This document shows positions 24,901 to 36,900 of a stretch of DNA of 43,008 bases, piece by piece (position 1 is the stretch's first letter; every line of letters begins with the position of its first letter). The DNA lies in the NCBI GenBank assembly GCA_903813345.2, contig CAIIXF020000007.1, positions 17,468,714 through 17,511,721 on the forward strand. Direction: 5' to 3'. The position numbers and the translations under genes are program-made. Under the pieces are notes generated by a model. The model did no database searches, had not been told where the DNA came from, and saw only the letters and a list, made by a program, of their open reading frames with translations. The DNA comes from Owenia fusiformis (lineage: Eukaryota; Annelida; Polychaeta; Sabellida; Oweniidae).

Positions 24901-27900
24901 TACTTAACCGGCGATGAAATAAGTTATTATATTGATGGAAACGTAACTTGACTTTATTTCCAATACCTCCAAATTTTCTAATTTTTTTCCTGAATTACAA
25001 TAGGTCGAAAATTTATGATAAATTTGATGAATTTTTGTAAAATCGTCATTCCCATGTAATCCAATGGGAAATGGAGGGTTCGGGACAAATCAGAAATCAG
25101 GATATATTTTCAGTAAAAGATTCAGCAAAAAATATTTTTATATAGAAAATTGAATTGTCTTACTATTTTGAACACTGAGTGTTTAGTTTATTTGATGAAT
25201 ATTAAAGTTACAGCGCTTCAAAATCATTTTTGAAAATAATTTTTCGCCTCCTGTGTTATTTCAATGGGAGAGGTTTTTTGAAAAACAATTTTGACTTTAA
25301 AGCCCTATAACTTTGTTGAACCTGAAGAAACATATCAATTTTTTGTTAAATAAAGTTAGCAAATTCAATTGCCTGCCTAACTCATATTTTTTGCAAGGAC
25401 TCGGATGGATGGATATTCTGTCATATGACTTGCGGCAAACCTACCATTTCCCATTGGTTAAGATGGGAATGTCGATTTTCAAATATTCATCAAATTTATC
25501 ATCAATTTTCGACCTATTGTAATTGAGGAAAAAATTGAGAAGATTTGGAGGTATTGGAATTAAGGTCAAATTACGTTCCCATCAATAGTTTAAGTATTTT
25601 CATCGCAGGTTAAGTAAATAAAAATTCAAAGGTAAAGAGGCTTTAACACGTAGTTCAATGTGGGAAAAAAGGTTGCAAAACTTATGGAGGGGAGTGTAGG
25701 TTCATATTTGAGTAAAAGTCTATAAATAGTAATAACAAGCTACGTGCGTATAGGTCAAATGTTTTAGTGTTGTATTGTTGTCATGGTGGCGAACCATGAT
25801 ACCGACTGACACAAACAGAAGTGACCCATGTAAAAAGTTTCCTTGAAAATATATTCTTTCAGGTCATTCCATATGATATTGTATAAAATATTTTGCAATG
25901 TCTCAAATCTTGGAAATCAACACCTACAAAACCCTATGAATGATCATAGGGTTTAAATCTTTATTGCTATCATTTTCAGAAAAGTGCTGGTCCATTGGGT
26001 TTCAAAATTTTGTTTATAGCTACGAAAGTTGGAGTCAGATCTTATAATTTAGCTTGTTTTGCAGATGTCCTGGAATGTGGTAATAGTCTAGTTGGAGAGA
26101 ATGGCTCATTTCGATTCCCATTAGTCAGCGGCGATCTCTACCAAAATAATGCAAACTGTGAATGGCATATCACTGTCTCCACAAACAAGGTAGCCTACCG
26201 TAGTTATAATTTATTCTAAAAGGTTCTATGATACAACAACTACATTTTGATCTCAAAACAAATATATCCAAAGACGCCATCTTGTGTATCAGGCCCATCT
26301 TCCTCTTGGTGAGTTGGTTGGTTTAATTCCTTTAATCAGTATGATAAGGGTTCTAGAGAGAGGAAAAGTATCATTTTTCAATACATTACAATTTGCATAG
26401 TCTTATAGAAGTTTTATTTCATTAATTTGTCGGGTTTAATTTACAGGCAACTGATATCGATAAAGATGTATGTATAGAGATGCATATGATTAATCATATA
26501 TTTTTTGTATTTATCAACAACATGATTTAGCTTTGCAATATTTCGATGTGGGATATAATTCTTCTGAAACATTGTTTTAGTTTATTATGTCATGATTATA
26601 AGATTATTTTTAGTAGCTTGAAAAAGATTTTTTTAGAATAAATCGGAGCAAAACTAAATCATTGTGTTATTAAAACTTTAAAATCCAGCCCATGGCAAAT
26701 CATTTTCTTGTTTTCTTTATTTCTGAATATATATATATATTTCACAATATATTTTCTTTATCTCATTTCATATGGTACAGTGTCATATTTATTACTTTTT
26801 TTAGGTTTTAAAATATAGGCTAGGTAAAATGTCTGTGTGTGGCTTTAAGATGACAAGATATAAAACTGTTATTAAAATATAGATAGGAGGAAGGAAAGAA
26901 AGCACAAAGAGCTTGTTGACTACAATATCTCATATACTCATATTTTTTCAAATTATACTTTTCAAGTCTGAAAAGATAGTGTGACCCTGTACATATCATT
27001 TCATATCGTTGTTAAAAGAAACATTTTCCTTACAGACCATCATGTTGTCCTTCAATTCTTTCGACATAGAATACGACATGGACTGTAATTATGACTTTCT
27101 GCAAATCAATGATGGTCCGTCTGAATCATCTCCTCTCATTGGACGATTTTGTGGAACCCAGTCACCCATTGATGGCAGGCGATTCAGCAGCACGGATAAC
27201 CAGCTATATTTCTTGTTCTCTAGTGATGTTTATGAGGCTGGAAAGGGGTTTGAATTGTTTTGGAAGACTTCAGGTAATTATGTCCCTTCCATTTCGAGGT
27301 TCATTTTACAAAATATAACGTTTAAATACTGTAAAATCTATTGACCAGGTTTGACCAGGCTTTTTATTGATATAGATTGTCGATATTCAGGATTTATAAT
27401 TTTAAAAGATACTCAAAAAACCAACATTTGATGCAATACTTCTGGAGTACATGGTGAGCCAAAAAGGAAATTCAAATAAATCTTAATAACTCAGTCATCC
27501 AATATAGATTAAAAGTAGCATTTGATAAAATCGAGCATTCTTCTTCTGTTTTTTCTCATTCAACCAATTTTCATTGGTCTATTCTAAATGTCCATGTTAT
27601 AAAACATGCTCAAAATGCCGGTGTGAAAGAAATGATGGTCCCCCAGGGATTATGGTCCCCTTTCTTAACGGCCCTTACTGGCCGATTGCGTATAAGATAA
27701 TGAGGGAAAGAGTTGTATTTAGGTCACCATATAACTCAATGGGGAGTAGGACCATTATTCGATCGGACCTCCTACATCAAACAAGGTTCAATTCAGCTAG
27801 CCAAATATGACTTAAAGCCCATACTGGATGATTATATTAGATTGAATGAATCATTAAGATTTGATTGGGATACCATTTTTTGTGGCCCATCGCCACCACC

Positions 27901-30900
27901 CTGCAATTTCTGACATTACAAAACCAAAGTGAATATTATCATTATATAAATCTGATATCATATTAATGTGCAAAAGGTTCCAATACACCATCGGAAAGCT
28001 GAGAGTGTTAGTCTTTAGGATCTGATCTCCATTTGGAGTTTAGTTTGCTGGTTACAAAACATTTTCATTACCAAGGAGTTATATTTGAGTAAAATTCAAC
28101 AAAATTTCATTCATCCAGACACTAATAATAAAACAAAATATATCTTGTATCATAAGCTATTTTTATCAAACCAGATAAATCCTAATTTATCGGGTGACCC
28201 AAAAAGTGAGTCGCATTTTGACAAGTATTTTCCCAGCATGCAAAAATATTCAATAACATCGGAAAAGTCATTTATTTATGTCTGAAAGAAGCGGTTTCTT
28301 CCAAGCAAAAATACTTTTGTGTTTTTCTTCCAATGATATCGGCTCCCATGACATAATTATCACGTTGTCTAATGCTGGTTTGATGTTGTGCATTTTTGTT
28401 CATAAGTCTATTTACAGTTTCATGACTTCAACTCTTGTCCTTTCTTTACGATTCATCTTCCACCAAATCCTTTCACCTTGAAAAGCTTTCAATAATAACC
28501 TCATTTTCACCGAAAGGCATCGTTAATCCCTCCAAACTTAAATTTGGACAGAATGGATGTTGGATACAATGAACAATGACACAAATCAATAGACCTGACA
28601 CACATAGAAGTTATTTTGAGACTAGAACTTATTGACAGAGGCTATCACCTGATAGCTGACACAAACGCTACAATGGTCTCATAGCGCAGATGTGATATTG
28701 GATTTTTAGACACATACTTTTGAATTTCTCAGTTCTCACAAAACATTTGACCGATCGCTTACATATTTGTACCACTTGCTAATAATAGCCTTAGACTACT
28801 TTATTAAATTTCTCAATGATTTCGCGTAATCTTTTGCTGAGAAAATTGTCAAAAAGCGGCTCACTTTTTTGGAACACCCGATATATGTTATTATGCTCCA
28901 CATGGTTGTTAAATATATCATAGATGATCTAACAGTGTTGGCTACTGACATGCTTCATCAGCAGTCTCACTCATCCTGCATGCTTTCGGGGATGAAAATA
29001 AAGCAGATGCATGTTAGGATACATTATTCTCAAAACGTGAACTTCATCTGATTCATCCAAACACAATTACAATTCAATTGTTTTGAATGATTTACTTACA
29101 GGATGTGGTGGTCGCATTAAGGGGGAGATTGGGTCAATCCGCTACCCACTTGAAAGTGACACCAATTACACAAATGACGCCAGTTGTGCGTGGTCTATAA
29201 TGGTTCCAACACAAAAGGTATATTTGTGTCCGTATATAGTTAAATATCGACAGGGTTCTTCTTATTCAAAAAGTCTGAGGACTTCAAGTAAAAGTGAATG
29301 TATTGAATGCTGCCATATACGTACAAATAAAAACCACCAGTTTATAAATTATGTCTAATGCAAATGCATATAGGGAGCAGCAAAAGCAAAAAGTTCTAAA
29401 AAAAGCAAGCCCAATGTCATGTTTAAAGACCCATATTCTTATTATCTAAACCCCACTAGCAGGTATCAACACGATTGAATGAACTATTTTAATTGACGAA
29501 TAACAGACTTTGATAGTTTCCATCATTTAAAAGCAATATACAAATATATATGTACTCTTATTTTGTAACTGTGTTTTCTCTCAAATACAACAGTTAATTA
29601 AGAAATATAGACCATATCACCCCTGCTCAGAGGTCTATATTACGATTCAAACATGAAAACTCACCAAAATGTTACGAATATTCATTATGGTCCGTCATTA
29701 CTACGGTCTGCCGTTATGACATAGCACATCACACGTACTTCCAGGGGCAATAGAGAGGTTTCGCAAAACGGTTTTTAGCTCCACGGATCCATATCCGTAA
29801 CGTATTTCCAAGATTTATGCGTAGTCAGTTCAATTTATACGTGAAATGATACGGAAAACATGAAAAATGAGGCTTTTGTACGTTGGTCATTTACGTAACC
29901 GATTTTACCCTTCGAATATATTGTTTTTATTTCTAAAGGTATCACTATATGAACAAGCACAGTGTACTGTGTATAATTTGACTAAAATTTGGTGAATGAA
30001 TTTGTTTATTGTTTGAAATAAATCGAGTTTTTCAAATGGTATGTTCAATTCATTTTACACTGTATGGAATGGTATTGCAATAATTACAGTGTACATGTTT
30101 CGCACAACGTTTTAGCTACCCGTATCAAAATCCGTAACGCATCGATGGTGTAAAAGTGTACTCAATACGTTTGTGATACCATCAGCAATACCGAAAGTAC
30201 GTAAACTAACACTTTCTGTGCGTAGTTGTCTCCGTATCAATTTTGTCCTTCAAATCTTGATAAAATTTTCCCTAAATGTATAAATTTAGTAACCCACATA
30301 TGTTATCATGTGTATCGTGCTAATTTTGATGAAGTAATAGCCTTATCTGCCGATAAATTTGATTATAAGCGAGGGGCCTGCAATTTTTACGAATAAAGCT
30401 TTAGTCACATTTCCTAATAGGTAGATGTAAGGTCTATCGTTTCTGTGGTCAATAGTAATACCATAGTCAATTTCTTTGGGACATCAAACCAATGGTTAGC
30501 AGCTAGGCCACATGAATATATATTTTGTGCCTTAAGTCACGCTCCGAATTCATATAGAGCAGGGTCTTGGGCCTAGTTTGAGTATAGTTGCTTGGTCTTG
30601 ACCTCGACAATGAATGTGATATTGGGCCTAAAGATGGCACCCCGCATCACTCTTGCCCGTATCCAGCTTGTGGCAAGGGGGGGCTTTTTGGCTTAAAACT
30701 CCCGAAAAGTGCTCAGTATGATGAAAAACTGAATGATTTTGAAAAATTTCTAGCCAGGTAGCTTCTTCCCTTGGTATGACTTGAACACGCATCAAGTCAT
30801 GCGATCTATGTCCAATAGTAAGCGGCCTCGTTTGGGGGTCCAGGGAGACTAGTGCCCTACAGCTTAGTGTCCAAGCTTCCCCGAACCACCGTCAGTGATT

Positions 30901-33900
30901 ATGTAACAGGTAGAGTATACTATAGTATTTCTTTGATCCTAGGATGATGATATTGGCGTATCATTTCCGATTTCATTTTTGTAAAGACAGGCCTGACATC
31001 CAGATCCTGTAACGGATCTTCTCTCTTACACATGAGTCACGGTAGTGGCCCCAGATGTTCCTAACTCTTGGGTAGTGGTCCATGATGTGTTCTTCATTAG
31101 CAGCCTTGTGATGATAGGGAAGGGGGGGGGGTGTAATTCAAGTACATATTCAGTAGATATCGGGTTGTCCCCGATTGTTTTGTGCGATTGTCTCCAGTTG
31201 GAATAACTTAGTTGAGTAAATCGGTATCAACGTTTCGTTGGTTGTGCCTGATTGTGTTTTGATGGGTTGAGTAAATCAATTGAGTATTTGGTTAAGCCTG
31301 GTTGTGTAATGGTTGGTTAGTGTCAAGTAGGTATAGGTTTTGCCGAATTGTGTTGTGTACGTTTGAGACTCAGTTCTCTTTTGATGGTTGTTAATCTGGT
31401 GATTTAGTCGTGGGTTGTGTGCCATTGTGTTATGTTAATCTTATTATGGGTTGTTTTCTCTTGTGAATATGTTATGTTGGTTGGCTAGCTGGTTGTGGCT
31501 AGTCGGGTGAGGTATCTTGTTGTGTCTGATTGTGTTGTGTGATTGGCGTTGTCTCCAATTGGGTTAAGTTAGTTGTGTATCTCGGTATTACAATTTTAAT
31601 GTGTTTTTTTGCCTGTGCCTGATTTTGTTTTGATTCTTTTGTTTTGGGTTTTGAAAAATTGTGATCTGTGTTACTTGAACAATGTGCTGTGTTTGCTTTT
31701 GTTGGTTTACCATTGGGTTGTGCCAAATTGTGTGGTGATAATTTCACAGTTCGATGTGTTTTCATGGTTGTTACTTTAGTTGTGTTTTATTGGTTGTGCC
31801 TGATTGTGTTTTTATTGTTTAGTGTTGGATTGTGCACAATTGTGTTGAGTTAATTCAACAATTGGTTGTGTTTGTCTTTGTTGTCTTATTATTGGGTTGT
31901 GACATATTGTGTTAACCTGACAGTTGGTTGTGTTTTGGTGGTTGTAAGTCAGGTTGCGCTATGCCGGCATTGGTGCTGGGTTATCCTCTATTGCGTTTTG
32001 TGTATTTTGACACTGGGTTATGTTCTATTGTACTGTTGCATGATTGGTGATCTAGGTTGTGTTTAATTGTTATAGGTTATATATGTCGAGTTGTGGGCTG
32101 TGTCCGACCAGGTTGTTGTGTTTATTGGGTTAAGAAACAAATGGCCAGTTTAGGGTATTATGTTTTTTGTTCATCAGTTGATTCTGTGTAGACCCCAAAG
32201 GGGATGTAGGGTATTATGATGGTGAGATATTCAACTGGTATGATAAGCGTTAGCTTGCTAATTTATCTTTTTACATAGTACTAATATATTTTTTGTTGAT
32301 TTCTCATACAAAACATACTTTTATTGCATAAATGATATATTTGTGTCGCTTTCTATGATCAAATATATTACTTTGCTCCCCTCCTTAGCTTATATGAGGC
32401 ATGGGTTTTCAACTAAAGCTCATGTATGAGGAAAGGGGGTGGCTTATGTGAAAACGTGTGGTTTCCGAATGCCTTGGCCTTGCCCAAGTCGCATTTATTT
32501 TACTTATTTGATCTTGAATTATTACCAAAATATACAGCTGCAAGTACATGAAATTAAAGGTTCATGTGCAGTATGGCAAGTGATTTTAGAACGCATTTTG
32601 TGGCATAACGCAGTCACTGCACGTCACGTAATGACCAGTATTCAGCCTATCTGTTTTCAAACCTTTAAAACCTTTAAATATTCCCAAAAGTATAATTTGA
32701 CACTGAATTAGTTATTGTAAACCTAGAAATAATATTTTCTGCCCTAAACGACCGTTAACGACCAGGGCTGAAATGGCAAGAAAATCTGAACGATATCTAA
32801 TTTCCCGGGGAAATATTGCTGGTCCATATGGACCACCACTATGACGTCACACATTTCTCAGGTCGATATAGTAAAATGAACGTCTTCTAAACTAGCACTA
32901 AAACCCCTAGTTCAACAAGTTAAACCTAGTCTGGGCCTTATTTCTTATCTGACATATCGTGTGGCCCAACCACGGCAACAAGAACACTCAGATTAATAAA
33001 TGAAAGCCGTGGTATTGGGTTTAACTTGTTGAACTATAAAACCCCTAGAACTGGCCCGGCAAGGTGGTAATAATATGTATTTTTGCACTCACCAAAAATA
33101 CTTTTGGAGTTGTGATTCTGAAAGCTGACACTCCCAATGGTGATTTGAAATCTTATTGCAGATGAAGTCTTTTATTTGACCCTAGTTTTCACTACTATTA
33201 AACACGGATTGAGATGCGTTTATAATTACGTACTTCAAAAAACGAACTGCGAAACGAAAATTATCGAAATACGTATCCGTAAACGTAACGAGATACGTAT
33301 GCGGATACGTTTTAGCTAATTCGTTTTGCGAAACCTCTCTATTGTTCGCGAATACCGTACACCCCGGGTGAAATGTTGAATTTGTGTTGCTACCCTGTGT
33401 ATTGGTCTGCTCTAATTTACAATTCTGCTCTTGCTTACAATTCTGCTCTATCATAATGCCCAATGTTTACACCTGTATTGTCACATACAGTGCACTAATT
33501 ACACAGTTGAACTAATTACACCATAATCACTCTTGCAATACTTGATTTGTAAACACAAAATAAATCAAATTTTAAACTGCACCTTGTCTGTTACATATAT
33601 TGCACCGAAGCTGAACTAATAACACCCACTCACCTCTCAATACACTTACCTCATAGTCAATACAAAAGAAACCATTGGCCATTTACCTTTAATAAGAGTC
33701 GATGTGGGGTTTAAGTTAGATAGATCATTCGTTCTGGCCCTCGGCTATTATTTCTCCTCAAACCCAGGACTTATAATTTATTCATAACTGAAAATGGATT
33801 TTAGCAATAATTTCCCACACAAATTCCCACAAAACTCGTATTCTTTTGAGAAAAGGAAGATTTCAACAAGGGTGTATTGACTAAACATGGCTGGGTCCGG

Positions 33901-36900
33901 GAATATACTCAATTGATTTAGAAGCTGTAAATCATCATATAATCATGCATGGGGATCGATACAAAATCCACATTTTCTCATTAATTCAAGTTGATGGGTC
34001 TCAACAGGTAGATTCATGTGTGAGAGTATTGATAGGATCCATTTTCAAAAGTAAGAATAGGGGTTCTTAAACAGATTGTTAAAGGCTTAACTAACATTCT
34101 GGTTAGCTCTAATATTATTAAATGAGATAATTACAACTTGTCCCATGCTTCCCAATAGATCCTGATGATTTCCTTCACAAGTTTTGAGGTAGAAGATGGG
34201 GGCTCCAACTGCACACATGATTTTCTACAAATCAACGACGGGCCATCTGTATCATCACCTCTCATTGGAAGATTCTGTGGGAACCATCCACCCATTAATA
34301 TCAGCGGCACCAATAATCAACTCTATTTGTGGTTCAGCTCTGATTCAACTGATGTTAGAAAGGGATTTGAGGTGACTTATACAGCAACAGGTAATACTTA
34401 TGTAATTAATTAAAAATGTTTTGAGTGTATGTTTTACGTTAATATATTTAATATATATAAATATATGCCTTGTGGTAAGGAGGAACACGAGGTAATTCTA
34501 AATCTAATAAAGTATATATTAACAATATTTTTAAATCGGAATAACTAGATAACCAAATTAGACCCAAAATAATTGGTTGGAATCGAAATTCAAAATAAAA
34601 TTCACTTTCTTTTGACTAGATGCTTCCAGTCTTGATAGCAAGTTATTGTAATTTCTTTTGACATTCCAGACATTCCAACAATATCACCTACAACGAATGA
34701 GACTGAAACAGACATTGTGACAACTCATCCTCTTGCAACAAGTGAAAGCATCAGCACAGTTATAACCACAGAAGAAACCACCGCAACAGAAGAAACAACT
34801 ACAGAATATAATACCATAGCGACTCCAGAAAGCACCATAGAAAGTGAACGGGTGACTTCAGCAACAGATATGCCGGTCTCAACACAAACTGTAGAAATTA
34901 TAAGTACAACACAAAGTACAATCAAAACTGAGGAAACCACACCTATCACTTTAAAAAACAATACAATATCTGACACCACAATCGCATCAACAAAATATAT
35001 CACCACACCATCTGACCAAACCACCATGGAAACTGTACCAGTAACTACAACGACTGACTATCCGACTTCAACACAAACTGTTAAAACCACAGAGTCGAAT
35101 ATATGCGGTAGAACCACGTGTCCATCTGGTAGATTTGGCAGTAACTGCGCCAAACGTAAGTTGTCAGAGAAAACACATGGATAGTTATAACATCTTAATA
35201 ATTTAAGCCCGGAAAACAAAACCTTGTAATATCAATTTAAACGAACGTCTGAATCCGATTCGATTGTTGATAATAATACCTACTAATCGGGTAATAAATT
35301 TTGTTTTATAATTTAGGTGGATATGCGTTTTCAAGTGTCATCAGACTGAATGGAACCTATTCAAGAACGTTGCAGGAAAAAACATCCGCTGAATATAGAG
35401 GGTTCGAAGACAAATTCCTGTGCACGGTCAGTACCATATTTGTTTTCTTTAGACCATTTATTAGTTATATATAAACTTTTTTTAACTTATTTATTTGTGT
35501 ATTCGGTTCGTTGTGAAATATATATTGAAACGGAACTTACCGTTTAGCCAGACTATGTACCATCATCTTTAGAACAGTAGATTATGCAATAATAACATCC
35601 ATTCATCTCAAAAATGAGCAGACACAGACTTACCATGTTGAATGGTATTTGATAGAATATGTGCCAACATTTTATTAGACTCAAAATCAACTAGAAGTTC
35701 TCAGAAGTTGAAATCTGACCTCAGATTTAGACTTCAATGACATTCTCAAGGTCAAACATGTATATTTTCAACTTGCTTCAAATTCACATTTTTTCAAAAT
35801 CATCTAGAAATTCTCAGTTCAAAATTTGACTTTAGCTTTGAGATTTCACCTTTAGTTGACCTTCAATGCAAAAGGTAAAACAAGTTGAATTTCAGATTGA
35901 TATTTTGGATCCAATTTTAATTGCAACTCGATGGTGTCATTTTGTCATGTTAATGCCTTGTGTTATAATATTATATCTTAATAAATATAAATTTTAAAAT
36001 AGTCTCCTTTGGCACAAAATGAAATCTTAAATGTAAATCACCGAATTAAAAAATACAAATCTGATTAATTTTAGAGATATTGGCATTATGGTAAAGAAGT
36101 CTACCACAGCAAGTAGTCCTTTTACTATTTTCCGGTCGATAGATGCTTATTCTATTCATAAGAATCTGAGATGCATTTTTTCACATTGACAGGCTAGTGA
36201 AGGATATAAACGCAGCAGTCTTGGACAACGGTTTCGAGTATTCCTGAAGATTGAGAATGTAACAAGTGGATCTGTCTTGGTAGCCTTTTCTCTGACTCTA
36301 GATCCATTGTCGACAGGTGGTGCTAGTGATCCTGCAACAGTTGATTTTGTAAAGGCGTCATTTAATGTAACAGCTGCAAACCAATATGGTTTACTTAACT
36401 ACACAGGACCGCCTGAATTAGTGAAAGGTACTAAGAATTCCTAACTAAAAAATGAAAAAATAAAAAATAAAAAACGAATTCTTAACTTGTTAACATTGTT
36501 TTTACAAGACCATCTGTTATAAAATGTTAATGTGTATGTAGAGCATTATAATCACTACAAAATGATCATGTATAACTTACATTTGAAATAAATATAAGAT
36601 ACTTTATTATTATTAGATTACAACGAGTGCACAACTAAAGTCTCCAACGATTGCCATGCAAATGCTACGTGCTTAAACCAGGTTGGATCATACACGTGCG
36701 TATGCCAAAATGGGTTTATGGATGAAAGCGATGACTCTGCGTTACGTGGGAGGATATGTAAAGGTGGGCTTATCAATAAAATCATGTATGAGTAATTAGT
36801 AGTAACATGTCAAATACATAATTTTATAGAAAACAGTGACATACAGATGGATCCAAATATAACATAAATTAAACAATTTTAAATTGCAGATCAAGTTGGG

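Larger units (their letters stand above)
29748..33344. mobile_element. 3.6-kb element with perfect 23-bp terminal inverted repeats
   Basis: 29748-29770 starts CAATAGAGAGGTTTCGC; 33322-33344 is its exact reverse complement. A TA dinucleotide sits three bases inside each end, so a TA-flanked element starting GAGAGGTTTCGC would fit Tc1/mariner-type insertion. Flanking 8-mers differ, so a hAT-type duplication is not seen. Subterminal sequence recurs (TTTTAGCT..CCGTAACG near 29775 and again near 30107). No transposase frame was recognised, so it looks non-autonomous. It sits in the intron of CUB 8. Confidence 0.6.

Noticed and set aside
31499-32066. Long frames in the GT-rich region on both strands
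   Set aside because: Composition artefact of a minisatellite.
29748-33344. hAT-type assignment of the 3.6-kb element
   Set aside because: The flanking 8-mers (TCCAGGGG and TTCGCGAA) do not match.
34725-35027. Minus-strand hydrophobic frame opposite the Thr-rich exon
   Set aside because: A Val/Ser-rich antisense shadow of Thr codons; the plus strand joins in phase with its neighbours.
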